DNA of 64,000 nt, taken from Owenia fusiformis. Lineage: Eukaryota > Annelida > Polychaeta > Sabellida > Oweniidae. Of the stretch, positions 45,402 through 57,257 are shown one piece after another. The stretch is from contig CAIIXF020000113.1 of the NCBI GenBank assembly GCA_903813345.2, positions 62,001 through 126,000 of the forward strand. Direction: 5' to 3'. The notes below the pieces were generated by a model that worked only from the letters and a program-made list of their open reading frames with translations, had not been told where the DNA came from and did no database searches. The position numbers were made by a program, and so were the translations under genes. Each line of letters starts with the position of its first letter. Position 1 is the stretch's first letter.

Positions 45402-48400
45402 CAGCTACGCGGCTATAGAGGGTATAGAGGTAAGATTAGGAGAATGTATGCGTTAGCTACACTGGCTACGCGATTACAGAGGATATAGAGGTTACCTAAG
45501 GAGCATGCATGCGGTGGCTACACTACCTACACTGGGTACGCTTCTACAGAGGGTCTGAAGGTAACCCTAGGAGCAGGCATGCGATGGATACGCTAGCTAC
45601 TCTGACTACGCTGCTACACAAGGTCTTGATGTAAGCCTAGGAGCATGCATTCAGTGGCAACGCTAGCTACACTGGGTTACTAAAGAGTGATTATAGGTAA
45701 CTTAAGGAGCATGCATGCGGTGGCTACACTACCTACACTCGCTATGCGGCTACATAGGTTCTGGAGATTAGCCTAGGAGCAGGGATTCGGAGGCTACGTA
45801 CGCTATCTAGACTGACTACGCTGACATTACAGGGTCGGAATGTAAGCCCAGGAGCATGCATTCAGTGGCAACTTGGTAGGCTACTACAGAGTGAATAGAG
45901 GTAACCTAAGGAGCAGCTACGCGGCTACAGAGGGTATAGAGGTAACCATAGGAGAATGTATGCGTTAGCTACATTGGCTACGCGATTACAGATGATATAG
46001 AGGTTACCTAAGGAGCATGCATGCGTTGGCTACACTACCTACATTCGTACCTTATCTAGACTGACTACGCTTACATTACAGGGTCGGAATGTAAGCCTAG
46101 GAGCATGCATTCAGTGGCAACGCTAGCTACACTGGGTAGGCTACTACAGAGTGAATAGAGGTAACCTAAGGAGCAGCTACGCGGCTATAGAGGTAACCTT
46201 AGTAGAATGAATGCGTTAGCTACACTGGCTACGCTGCTACAGAGTGTACAGAGGTAACCCAAGGAGAATACATGCCTAGGAGCAGGGATTCGGAGGCTAC
46301 GTAAGCTATCTAGACTGACTACGCTGACATTACATGGTCGGAATGTAAGCCTAGGAGCATGCATTCAGTGGCAACGCTATTTACACTGGGTAGGCTACTA
46401 CAGGAGGAGCAGCTACGCGGCTATAGAGGTAACCTTAGTAGAATGAATGCGTTAGCTACACTGGCTACGCAGCTACAGAGTGTACAGAGGTAACCCAAGG
46501 AGCATACATGCTGTGGCTACGATAGTTACACTCACTACACAGCTACAGAGGATGTGGATGTAAGCCTAGGAGCAGGCATTCAGTGGCTACGTTAGCTACA
46601 TTGTCTGCGCTGATACACAGGGTCGGTCTGTATGTAAGCCTAGGAGCATGCATTCAGTGGCTCCGCTAGCTACACTGGGTACGCTACTACAGAGGTAACC
46701 AAAGGAGTATGCATGCTGTGGCTACGCTAGATACACTCGCAACGCGGCTACAGAGGGTATAGAGGTGACCTTAGGGGATTGTATGCGGTAGCTACGCTAG
46801 CTACACTGGGTACGCTTCTACAGAGTGTCTGAAGGTAACCCTAGGAGCAGGGATTCGATGGCTACGCTAGCTACTCTGACTACGCTGCTACACAGGGTCT
46901 GGATGTAAGCCGAGGAGCATGCATTCAGTGGCAACGCTAGCTACACTGGGTAGGCTACTACAGAGTGATTATAGGTAACCTAAGGAGCATGCATGCGGTG
47001 GCTACACTAGCTATACTAGCTAAGCGGCTACATAGGTTCTGGAGATTAGCCTAGGAGCAGTGATTCGGAGGCTACGATATCTAGACTGACTACGCTGACA
47101 TTACAGGGTCGGAATGTAAGCCTAGTAGCATGCATTCAGGAGCAGCTACGCGGCTATAGAGGGTATAGAGGTAAGATTAGGAGAATGTATGCGTTAGCTA
47201 CACTGGCTACGCGATTACAGAGGATATAGAGGTTACCTAAGGAGCATGCATGCGGTGGCTACACTACCTACACTGGGTACGCTTCTACAGAGGGTCTGAA
47301 GGTAACCCTAGGAGCAGGCATGCGATGGATACGCTAGCTACTCCGACTACGCTGCTACACAAGGTCTTGATGTAAGCCTAGGAGCATGCATTCAGTGGCA
47401 ACGCTAGCTACACTGGGTTACTAAACAGTGATTATAGGTAACTTAAGGAGCATGCATGCGGTGGCTACACTACTTACACTCGCTACGCGGCTACATAGGT
47501 TCTGGAGATTAGCCTAGGAGCAGGGATTCGGAGGCTACGTACGCTATCTAGACTGACTACGCTGACATTACAGGGTCGGAATGTAACCCCAGGAGCATGC
47601 ATTCAGTGGCAACTTGGTAGGCTACTACAGAGTGAATAGAGGTAACCTAAGGAGCAGCTACGCGGCTACAGAGGGTATAGAGGTAACCATAGGAGAATGT
47701 ATGCGTTAGCTACATAGGCTACGCGATTACAGACGATATAGAAGTTACCTAAGGAGCATGCATGCGGTGGCTACACTACCTACACTCGCTACGCGGATAC
47801 ATAGGTTCTGGAGATTAGCCTAGGAAAAGGGATTCGGAGGCTACGTACGCTATCTAGACTGACTACGCTGACATTACAGGGTCGGAATGTAAGCCTAGGA
47901 GCATGCATTCAGTGGCAACGCTAGTTACACTGGGTAGGCTACTACAGGAGGAGCAGCTACGCGGCTATAGAGGTAACCTTAGTAGAATGAATGCGTTAGC
48001 TACACTGGCTACGCTGCTACAGAGTGTACAGAGGTAACCCAAGGAGAATACATGCTGTGGTTACACTGTGGATAGTTACACTCACGACACAGCTACAGAG
48101 GTTGTGAAGGAGCCTAGGAGCAGGCATTCAGTGGCTACGTTAGCTACATTGGCTACGCAGCTACACAGGGTCTGGATGTATGCCTAGGAGCATGCATTAG
48201 TGGCTCCACTGGGTACGCTACTACAGAGTGTATAGAGGTAACCAAAGTAGTATGCATGCTGTGGCTACGCTAGCTACACTTGCAACGCGGCTACAGAGGG
48301 TATAGAGGTGACCATTTGGGGAATGTATGAGGTAGCTATGCTAGACTGGGTACGCTTCTACACAAGGTCTTGATGTAAGCCTAGGAGCATGCATTCAGTG

Positions 48401-48871
48401 GCAATGCTAGTTACACTGGGTTACTAAAGAGTGATTATAGGTAACTTAAGGAGCATGCATGCGGTGGCTACACTACCTACACTCGCTACGCGGCTACATA
48501 GGTTCTGGAGATTAGCCTAGGAGTAGGGATTCGGAGGCTATGTACCTTATCTAGACTGACTACGCTTACATTACAGGGTCGGAATGTAAGCCTAGGAGCA
48601 TGCATTCAGTGGCAACGCTAGCTACACTGGGTAGGCTACTACAGAGTGAATAGAGGTAACCTAAGGAGCAGCTACGCGGCTATAGAGGTAACCTTAGTAG
48701 AATGAATGCGTTAGCTACACTGGCTACGCTGCTACAGAGTGTACAGAGGTAACCCAAGGAGAATACATGCCTAGGAGCAGGGATTCGGAGGCTACGTAAG
48801 CTATCTAGACTGACTACGCTGACATTACAGGGTCGGAATGTAAGCCCAGGAGCATGCATTCAGTGGCAACT
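45402..48871. repeat. Higher-order block, copy 2 of the 14457-bp-offset duplication
   Basis: Collinear with 30945-34414. Just upstream (about 45390), 52 bp present at about 30889-30940 are absent, because GCATGCATTCAG joins directly to GAGCAGCTACGCGG. Unlike copy 1, it is followed directly by the 37212-type block, without the extra 2.8-kb copy. Confidence 0.8.
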
Positions 48872-51800
48872 TGGTAGGCTACTACAGAGTGAATAGAGGT
48901 AACCTAAGGAGCAGCTACGCGGCTATAGAGGGTATAGAGGTAACCATAGGAGAATGTATGCGTTAGCTACATTGGCTACGCGATTACAGACGATATAGAG
49001 ATTACCTAAGGAGCATGCATGCGGTGGCTACACTACCTACACTCGCTACGCGGATACATAGGTTCTGGAGATTAGCCTAGGAAAAGGGATTCAGAGGCTA
49101 CGTACGCTATCTAGACTGACTACGCTGACATTACATGGTCGGAATGTAAGCCTAGGAGCATGCATTCAGTGGCAACGCTATTTACACTGGGTAGGCTACT
49201 ACAGGAGGAGCAGCTACGCGGCTATAGAGGTAACCTTAGTAGAATGAATGCGTTAGCTACACTGGCTACGCTGCTACAGAGTGTACAGAGGTAACCCAAG
49301 GAGCATACATGCTGTTGCTACGATAGTTACACTCACTACACAGCTACAGAGGATGTGGATGTAAGCCTAGGAGCAGGCATTCAGTGGCTATGTTAGCTAC
49401 ATTGGCTACTCGGCTACACAGGGTCTGGATGTAAGCCTAGGAACATGCATTCAGTAGCTCCGCTATCTACACTGGGTACGCTACAACAGAGTGTGTAGAG
49501 GTAACCAAACGAGTATGCATGCTGTGGCTACGCTAGCTACACTGGGTAGGCTACTACAGAGTGAATAGAGGTAACCTAAGGAGCAGCTACGCGGCTATAG
49601 AGGTAACCTTAGTAGAATGAATGCGTTAGCTACACTGGCTACGCTGCTACAGAGTGTACAGAGGTAACACAAGGAGAATACATGCTGTGGTTACACTGTG
49701 GATAGTTACACTCACGACACAGCTACAGAGGTTGTGGAGGAGCCTAGGAGCAGGCATTCAGTGGCTACGTTAGCTACATTGGCTACGCAGCTACACAGGG
49801 TCTGGGTGTATGTTTAGGAGCATGCATTCAGTGGCCCCACTGGGTACGCTACTACAGAGTGTATAGAGGTAACCAAACGAGTATGCATGCTGTGGCTACG
49901 CTAGCTACACTCGCAACGTGGCTACAGAGGGTATAGAGGTGACCTTAGGGGAATGTATGTGCTTGCTACGGTAGCTACAATGGGTACGCTTCTACAGAGG
50001 GTCGGAAGGTAACCCTAGGAGCATGCATACAGTGGCTCCGCTAGCTACACTCGTTACGAGGCTACAGAGGGTATAGATGTAACCTTAGGAGAATGTATGC
50101 GGTAGATACCCTAGCAACACTGGTTACGCGGCTACAGAGGGTCTGGAGGTAACCCTAGGAGCAGGCATGCGATGGCTACGCTTTCTAATCTGACTACGCT
50201 TCTACACAGGGTCTGGATGTAGACCTAGGAGCATGCATTCAGTGGGTACGTTAGGTTTATTGGCTACGCGGCTACACAGGGTCTAGAAGTAGGCCTATGA
50301 GCATGCATTCAGGGGCTACGCTAGCTACACTGGCTTTGTGACTACACAGGGTCTAAAAGTAAGCCTAGGAGCATGCATTCAGTGGCTACACTGGCTTTGC
50401 GACAACTGGTGTATAGAGGTAACCAAATGAGCATACATGCTGAGGCTCCGATAGCTACACTCACTACACGGCTACAGAGGTTGTGGAGGTAAGCTTAGGA
50501 GCAGGCATTCAGTGGCTACGTTAGCTACATTGTCTGCGCTGATACACAGGGTCGGTCTGTATGTAAGCCTAGGAGCATGCATACAGTGGCTCCGCTAGCT
50601 ACACTGGGTACGCTACTACAGAGTGTACAGAGGTAACCAAAGGAGTATGCATGCTGTGGCTACGCTAGCTACACTCGCAACGCGGCTACAGAGGGTATAG
50701 AGGTGACCTTAGGGGAATGTATGCGGTAGCTACGCTAGCTACACTGGGTACGCTTCTACAGAGGGTCGGAAGGTAACCCTAGGAGCAGGCATGAGATGAC
50801 TACGATAGCAACTCTGACTACGCTGCTACACAGGGTCTGGATGCAAGCCTAGGAGCATGCATTCAGTGGCAACGCTACCTACACTGGGTAGGCTACTACA
50901 GAGTGATTATATGTAACCTAAGGAGCATGCATGCGGTGGCTACACTAGCTACACTCGCTACGCGGCTACATACGTAGGTTCTGGAGATTAGTCTAGGAGC
51001 AGGGATTCGGAGGCTACGTACACTATCTAGACTGACTACGCTGACATTACAGGGTCGGAATGTAAGCCTAGGAGCATGCATTCAGTGGCAACGCTAGCTA
51101 CACTGGGTAGGCTACTACAGAGTGAATAGAGGTAACCTAAGTTGCAGTTACAGAGTGTACAGAGGTAACCAAAGGAGTATGCATGCTGTGGCTACGCTAG
51201 CTACACTTGCAACGCGGCAACAGAGGGTATAGAGGTGACCTTAGGGGATTGTATGCGGTAGCTACGCTAGCTACACTGGGTACGCTTCTACAGAGTGTCT
51301 GAAGGTAACCCTAGGAGCAGGGATGCGATGGCTACGCTAGCTACTCTGACTACGCTGCTACACAGGATCTGGATGTAAGCCGAGGAGCATGTATTCAGTG
51401 GCAACGCTAGCTACACTGGGTAGGCTACTACAGAGTGATTATAGGTAACCTAAGGAGCATGCATGCGGTGGCTACGCTAGTTAGACTCGCTACGCGGCTA
51501 CAGAGGTTCTTGAGGTAAGCCTAGTAGCATGCATTCAGTGGCAACGCTAGCTACACTGGGAAGGCTAAATACAGAGTGAATAGAACCTCAGGAGCAGCTA
51601 CGCGGCTGTAGAGGGTATAGAGGTAAGATTAGGAGAATGTATGCGTTAGCTACACTGGCTACGCGATTACAGAGGATATAGAGGTTACCTAAGGAGCATG
51701 CATGCGTTGGCTACGCTAGCTACACTTGCAACGCGGCTACAGAGGGTATAGAGGTGACCTTAGGGGAATGTATGCGGTAGCTACGCTAGCTACACTGGGT

Positions 51801-53254
51801 ACGCTTCTACAGAGGGTCGGAAGGTAACCCTAGGAGCAGGCATGAGATGACTACGATAGCAACTCTGACTACGCTGCTACACAGGGTCTGGATGCAAGCC
51901 TAGGAGCATGCATTCAGTGGCAACGCTACCTACACTGGGTAGGCTACTACAGAGTGATTATATGTAACCTAAGGAGCATGCATGCGGTGGCTACACTAGC
52001 TACACTCGCTACGCGGCTACATACGTAGGTTCTGGAGATTAGTCTAGGAGCAGGGATTCGGAGGCTACGTACACTATCTAGACTGACTACGCTGACATTA
52101 CAGGGTCGGAATGTAAGCCTAGGAGCATGCATTCAGTGGCAACGCTAGCTACACTGGGTAGGCTACTACAGAGTGAATAGAGGTAACCTAAGTTGCAGTT
52201 ACAGAGTGTACAGAGGTAACCAAAGGAGTATGCATGCTCTGGCTACGCTAGCTACACTTGCAACGCGGCAACAGAGGGTATAGAGGTGACCTTAGGGGAT
52301 TGTATGCGGTAGCTACGCTAGCTACACTGGGTACGCTTCTACAGAGTGTCTGAAGGTAACCCTAGGAGCAGGGATGCGATGGCTACGCTAGCTACTCTGA
52401 CTACGCTGCTACACAGGATCTGGATGTAAGCCGAGGAGCATGTATTCAGTGGCAACGCTAGCTACACTGGGTAGGCTACTACAGAGTGATTATAGGTAAC
52501 CTAAGGAGCATGCATGCGGTGGCTACGCTAGTTAGACTCGCTACGCGGCTACAGAGGTTCTTGAGGTAAGCCTAGTAGCATGCATTCAGTGGCAACGCTA
52601 GCTACTAACCTAAGGAGCAGCTACGCGGCTATAGAGGGTATAGAGGTAACCATAGGAGAATGTATGCGTTAGCTACATTGGCTACGCGATTACAGACGAT
52701 ATAGAGATTACCTAAGGAGCATGCATGCGGTGGCTACACTACCTACACTCGCTACGCGGATACATAGGTTCTGGAGATTATCCTAGGAAAAGGGATTCGG
52801 AGGCTACGTACGCTATCTAGACTGACTACGCTGACATTACATGGTCGGAATGTAAGCCTAGGAGCATGCATTCAGTGGCAACGCTATTTACACTGGGTAG
52901 GCTACTACAGGAGGAGCAGCTACGCGGCTATAGAGGTAACCTTAGTAGAATGAATGCGTTAGCTACACTGGCTACGCTGCTACAGAGTGTACAGAGGTAA
53001 CCCAAGGAGCATACATGCTGTTGCTACGATAGTTACACTCACTACACAGCTACAGAGGATGTGGATGTAAGCCTAGGAGCAGGCATTCAGTGGCTATGTT
53101 AGCTAAATTGGCTACTCGGCTACACAGGGTCTGGATGTAAGCCTAGGAACATGCATTCAGTAGCTCCGCTATCTACACTGGGTACGCTACAACAGAGTGT
53201 GTAGAGGTAACCAAACGAGTATGCATGCTGTGGCTACGCTAGCTACACTGGGTA
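48872..53254. repeat. Higher-order block, copy 2 of the 11660-bp-offset duplication (interrupted by the element)
   Basis: Collinear with 37212-41594 and carrying the same junction (52601). Differences are scattered single bases, for example TTCAGAGG at about 49091 against TTCGGAGG at about 37431. The copy is cut at 53254 by the 9520-bp insertion and continues at 62775. Confidence 0.87.
53251..53254. other. Target-site duplication GGTA, left copy
   Basis: The uninterrupted satellite reads CACTGGGTAGGCTAC. On the left of the element it reads CACTGGGTA followed by the terminal repeat, and on the right it resumes with GGTAGGCTAC. GGTA is therefore present twice at the occupied site and once at empty sites such as 41591-41594. 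Confidence 0.85.
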
Positions 53255-53269
53255 CAGCAGGAGATCCAA
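53255..53269 (+). repeat. Left terminal inverted repeat (15 bp)
   Basis: CAGCAGGAGATCCAA is the exact reverse complement of 62760-62774. The match stops at the 16th base (A against G). Beyond it there is only weak, gapped similarity (an ATTGT...TCGG stretch on both sides), so a longer degenerate inverted repeat is possible but not clear. Confidence 0.88.
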
Positions 53270-54140
53270 AGGGCAAATTGTGCTTCGGTTAGCGACATTT
53301 CTATCTCCGCCGTGGCGTGATATAGTCCCGATTTCTCGGTACACGAGTTCGTAGAAAAATACGACACCTCAAGTCAAGAGGCCATAACTCAACCCATAAA
53401 TTATCAATTTTGATTCTGTTTGAATTTTTAGGATGCCATATATGAGAGTTGTGATATGTAAAGCCATCGTTATGTTTCATAAGGGATAAAATAGTGTATT
53501 TGGTGTAGGCCCGACTTGAATATTTTTGGAAGATTTTTCCAAAAAAAAAATTTTTCCGCTAAAAAGTTGGCAGAAATTTGTCTTCAGGGTTTTCAGCACT
53601 AACCCTCAGGTGTTCTCGATTATTTTGGATATCTCTGATCTTTTTGTCAGCTTAACTTTTTTAACCTACCTGTAGTTCATGGAGAAAATGATATCGAAAG
53701 TGCACTCTCATTTTCACCCTAAATCGTATTTTTGGCGAGTCATGACCTCATGACGTAAATTCCGGTTTTGAACTTTTTAGGTGGAAGTTTTCAAATTTCT
53801 GTCGAATATGCCCGAATATGACGACAGTAACAATAAATTGGACCCTAAGGTATTGCTGTCTGGTGTATAAAGTATAAGGGAACAAACAGATAACATTGAA
53901 GTAAGTATATAACAGGTGCTATCGATGAAAGTGAAGGAACAAGTCGTAAAAGTTCACTAAAATTATTCCAAGATCGAAGATGGCTTCCAATTTTCTAAGT
54001 TGAATTTTGAATGACCAGTTTTGCCATTCCAATCTGAATTATTGTGCTTTTAGGGTATAACTAGATGGTCGATATTACACTGGGATATTACCCTTATTCT
54101 TGATCAACTTAAGACTTTTATGAATCCCGATCTAGACCAA
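53270..54140. other. Left internal region of the element, no gene seen
   Basis: AT-rich sequence with poly-A/T tracts (for example an A10 run at 53541-53550). No open frame of note and no RNA gene was seen. It contains the 34-bp subterminal motif described separately (53563-53596) and two nearby TCATGAC motifs around 53740. Confidence 0.6.
53563..53596 (+). repeat. 34-bp subterminal motif shared with the right-end tandem repeat
   Basis: Matches 62339-62372 with one mismatch in 34 and 61911-61944 with two, in direct orientation; the core is AGTTGGCAGAAATTTGTCTT. It lies about 0.3 kb from the left end, while the right-end copies lie about 0.4 and 0.85 kb from the right end. Shared subterminal motifs are common in DNA transposons, but these are direct rather than inverted, so a transposase-binding role is only a guess. 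Confidence 0.8.
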
Positions 54141-54188
54141 GGGCCAAGCAGAGACATGAAAAACTGTTTTTCATGTCTCTGGGCCAAG
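54141..54188. repeat. Perfect 15-bp hairpin between 8-bp direct repeats
   Basis: Positions 54150-54164 and 54166-54180 are exact reverse complements with a single T between them (AGAGACATGAAAAAC and its complement). The hairpin is flanked by GGGCCAAG at 54141-54148 and again at 54181-54188. The arrangement resembles a tiny palindromic insertion with an 8-bp target duplication, or a templated repair scar. No gene context suggests a transcription terminator. Confidence 0.75.
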
Positions 54189-54683
54189 GCATTATTACGG
54201 TCTACAACTTGTGGACTGCGATAACTAAGGCTCACCAAGTTTTCTTTCTTTGACTTCATCAGGATGATTAAGCCTAGTTGAACTAAGATTGCTGTCATGT
54301 CTGCATTTCACAGTTCAAAATCAACTTGTGTAGTAATTTGACACCGACTTCTAATTTGCCTTATTGACTTATCATTTCTCAAACATATTTCCAAAAATCA
54401 GGAAATAAGGGTGACGAGCGGGGAAATTTTATTGGGAATTTCATTGTGAAAAACTACCGAGTGACAATTTAAACCACAGATCCGGAGCCTTCAAGTGTAG
54501 GGTGACATGACATTTCTTTCTCTGTATTGTCTTTATTATTTTGATCAACTGAAATTGTTATTGTTTATTGGGCATATTTTTCTCATTTTGATGCAAGAAA
54601 AGCTCCTGGTAATACTGCTAATACTTATATCTGGCCAGCTTTAGAGAGAGCCAGTTTAATTTAGCTACACTTAATCTTTCAAT

Positions 54684-54990
54684 ATAATTTCAATGGTTGG
54701 TGTGAAACTTTTTCATGTAGTGACATTTATAAAAGCAAGTTGATCTGTGGAATTCATTTTCATATTTTGATCTAGCATCATTGATAAAATATATCCAGAT
54801 CTTCTTAAGCCTTTACTAGCAGCTTTCTCATAATTTTAACAGTTGGTGTGAAACTTTTTCATGTTATGAACTGAGTTGAACTCTGGCCAAAAAGCCTTGC
54901 TTTTGATGATCTGTGGAATTCATTTTCAAATTTTCATATTTTGATCAAGCATCGCTGTAGAAAAATCTCTCAAGCCTTTACTATCAAAAG
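54684..54990 (+). repeat. Imperfect tandem duplication, ~150-bp unit
   Basis: Copy 1 is about 54684-54829 and copy 2 about 54830-54985. Both contain, in the same order, GTTGGTGTGAAACTTTTTCA, GATCTGTGGAATTCATTTTC, TTTTGATC.AGCATC and AAGCCTTTACTA. They differ by substitutions and small insertions (copy 2 has extra sequence around 54865-54895). No coding potential. Confidence 0.8.
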
Positions 54991-55432
54991 GTCCAAAATT
55001 AGCAGACATAAGCAAAAATATTGGAAATGTTTCTCAAATATTCAAATATCCAACCATTTTTCAATAAAAGGTGAAATTTTTTAATCATCAAATAGTCCAC
55101 TTCACCGTTTACAGTGCAAAACACTTTATCTTTGCACCATTGCATTTAATGCATTGTCTTATTAATGTTAGGTATAGGCAATATTTATAGCCTTTTCAGT
55201 CAATTTCACTTTTGAGAAGGGTATTTTTTATATTCTATGGGGAAAATGAACTGAAAATGTCATTAGCCAGAGAGCACAACTGCATTGGCCAAATAGGATG
55301 GTAAGTTAGCATTTGAATGAATCTAAATTTCAATATTAGATGCTTTTTTACAGATGCAAAAGGACTATTTCCATGCATAACATATCCAAGAACTGACTGT
55401 ATACTAAATGCTCTTCACACTTTGATTTTCAG
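54991..55432. other. AT-rich stretch upstream of the pseudogene exons, no gene seen
   Basis: No open frame, RNA gene or repeat was recognised. If the ATP synthase alpha copy once extended further 5', its earlier exons should lie here or to the left, but no sequence coding for that part of the protein could be recognised. It ends in a plausible splice acceptor (TTTGATTTTCAG, ending at 55432). Confidence 0.5.
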
Positions 55433-55557
55433 GCAGGCAAAGAGTGGGTACTAAAGCTCTGGGTGTTATATGAACATGAAGTGAAAGAACCCATGCAGAT
55501 TGCTTGAGTAGAAATGATCTATAGTTACTCAGTTCCTCAAGAAACTCAAAGATGCAG
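55433..55557 (+). pseudogene. ATP5F1A: ATP synthase alpha pseudo-exon a (about human residues 169-208)
   Basis: After TTTTCAG, the reading GRQRVGTKALGVI matches the family's RRRVGLKAPGII. Two stops and a frameshift follow. In the next frame KEPMQIA matches REPMQTG, and then MIYSYSVP...TQR parallels AVDSLVP...GQR with a one-residue insertion. A GT (GCAG|GTTTGT) follows at 55558. This segment normally precedes the P-loop. Its order relative to the other exons supports the assignment. Confidence 0.75.
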
Positions 55558-55771
55558 GTTTGTTTCCTTGTTCATTTAAATTAGTTGAAGTCATGATAAT
55601 ATTAGCTCACGTGGGTTCAAATGATCAAAAACCTGAATGTTTGATATTGCTAAAAGCATTTTTGTTACTAAAATTAGGCTGTTGGCAGTCAGAGACTTCA
55701 AGATGTTACACTTTTGTACACACATTGATTTTATGTCACTACCTACTAAAATGGTAAGATATTTAAGGAAT

Positions 55772-55933
55772 AAAGACCAAGATTTTATAATTTATGGCGT
55801 AATATATGACCGAAAATTTTATTCTGCTCATTGTTAAAAGACCGAAATTGCGAAGCGATTGAGGTCTTTGGCAATGGCCAGAATAAAATTTGAGGTCATA
55901 TATTTGACATATATCATAAAATCGAGGTCTTTG
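55772..55933. repeat. Fold-back (MITE-like) inverted repeat, ~160 bp, inside a pseudogene intron
   Basis: The left arm (about 55772-55846) and right arm (about 55861-55933) are imperfect reverse complements over about 70 bp. Shared blocks include AAAGACC, GATTTTAT, ATATATGACC, AATTTTATTCTG and CATTG.(T/C)AAAAGACC-like ends. The centre is AAATTGCGAAGCGATT. It lies between pseudo-exons a and b and was presumably inserted in the intron. No coding capacity. Confidence 0.78.
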
Positions 55934-56268
55934 TTACGATTCTAATATGATAAACAGACAAGAAACACAACTATTTGCATTTATGAATTTTAGCAGTGAT
56001 GCATACTCCAACATCCAGTTGTCAGCAATTAGCATTCAGCATCTAGAACAAATTCTTAGAACTTGAAAAAATTTAACTAATAGTGTTTAGATTAGATGTA
56101 GCATCCAGGTGGCTACATTTTGTCATTTTAATGCTTTGTTAGAGATTGCTTCAAAAATATTTATTGTTGCCTTGATGATATTGGAGTAATAGGTATTGAA
56201 ACAACCATAAACCTGCCTGTCATCTATGTACTAATTTTCTCTAACAACTTGTTTAAATATTTCTTTAG

Positions 56269-56393
56269 ATGCCATAAAGTACATCATCATTGTTGTATCT
56301 GGCACGGCTTTCTGATGCTGCTCCTCTCTAATACCTGACTTCTTACTCTGGCTGTGACATCATGTGAGAATACTTCAGAGATAAGCAAAACAG
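56269..56393 (+). pseudogene. ATP5F1A: ATP synthase alpha pseudo-exon b (about human residues 267-305)
   Basis: This is the clearest segment. After TTTCTTTAG the frame reads DAIKYIIIVVSGTA, matching the family's DAMKYTIVVSATA. One extra T then shifts the frame, which continues SDAAPL-stop-YLTSYSGCDIM-stop-EYFRD against [23 protein letters not shown]. Q and G codons have become TAA and TGA. It ends at CAG|GTGAGA, a good donor. The match covers the conserved nucleotide-domain stretch after the P-loop. Confidence 0.88.
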
Positions 56394-57257
56394 GTGAGAA
56401 AGTCGTATTACGTGGGTACTGTAGATACACTTAAAGGGGCAACAAGGACTGTAGAGAGAAACTTCGAAATTTTTTATTTTTTTCTGAGCTATCAGGTCAA
56501 TATTTAGCTTTATATCTTCTTTGACATATCTATTTTCTTGAAATGTATGGATAAACTATCAATTTCAGCATTAAGCAGTATAAATTCAGTTCAAAGCTTC
56601 TATAAAGGGTGTCCCAATTCATGGATTTTAAGATTCACAACGTTTCAAGAGGAATATCAGCTGAGCTAATGTTCATCCAGGGGGTTTCTTAGGAGATAAT
56701 AAAAAATAATTTTAGTCTTGATGAAATATACAAACTTAAATATATTTTGACACTGGTCAATGATCATTTAATGCCCCCTATGCACTAATTGTTGCACCTT
56801 TAATTTGGCTACTGTTTAATTTGACGGATTGAAAAGGTCTGCCAAACAAAAATCCACCAATTTTCAGGTTTATTTTGGAAAATCTCCAAATCTCTGAAAG
56901 ATTTCATTTGTGTAAGCCTTTCTATTTGGATTTCATTGCTATACCAAGACTTACTGTATGCTATACACCTGAGTTTGAAATGCTGATTTCCAGATCAATG
57001 ATAAAACTTAAAACTCAGTTCTTAATCTCAGTTCTTAAGTGTGATAATTAACTGTATCTACAGTATGTTTCATGAATTAAGTTGAGTGTTCATTTTCAAA
57101 TTATAAATATGCAGGTCAAGGTACATTCTGATATACATGTTCATGATATACTGTACTCCCACTAATATTTGACACAATTATATTTTGCTTTATTGCATCC
57201 TGATGCAAAGACTAGTTATAATCTACACTAATTTACACATTTTTTGGGTATTTCCAG

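Larger units (their letters stand above)
1..53254. repeat. Satellite array, ~70-bp monomer with higher-order organisation (left part)
   Basis: The whole interval is tandem repeat with no unique sequence. The monomer is about 70 bp: the same landmark (for example GCTAGCTACACTGGGTACGC) recurs about every 70 bases with variants. Each monomer has a front half rich in GCTAC spaced about 9 bp apart. It is followed by an ACAGAGNGT or ACACAGGGTCT segment, then GAGGTAACC or GATGTAAGCC, then a palindrome-rich tail containing CCTAGG and/or GCATGCAT. At least four tail variants alternate (AAAGGAGTATGCATGCTGT, CCTAGGAGCATGCATTCAGT, CTTAGGGGAATGTATGCGG, CCTAGGAGCAGGCATGCGA), which is what allows higher-order units to be recognised. 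Base composition is roughly balanced, in clear contrast to the AT-rich insertion at 53255. No coding or RNA gene is supported. Centromeric or subtelomeric location is possible but not shown. Confidence 0.97.

Noticed and set aside
1-53254. CRISPR-like array
   Set aside because: Units are head-to-tail variants of one monomer with no unique spacers between constant repeats, no cas genes, and the surroundings are eukaryotic.
1-53254. Telomeric repeat or CENP-B box in the satellite
   Set aside because: No TTAGGG-type tract was seen, and no word fits the CENP-B box core (TTCG....A..CGGG), so centromeric or telomeric identity is not claimed.
53255-53290. hAT-type element (8-bp target duplication) as the class of the big insertion
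   Set aside because: The 8 bases on each side (ACTGGGTA and GGTAGGCT) do not match; only the 4-bp GGTA is duplicated.
55600-55630. tRNA B-box-like GGGTTCAAAT
   Set aside because: The trailing CC of the B box is absent and no A box or cloverleaf fits around it.
55560-55837. Overlapping 65- and 66-codon + frames after pseudo-exon a, and a possible P-loop remnant near 55680
   Set aside because: No GDRQTGKT-like sequence can be read. The frames are intronic and run into the fold-back at 55772.
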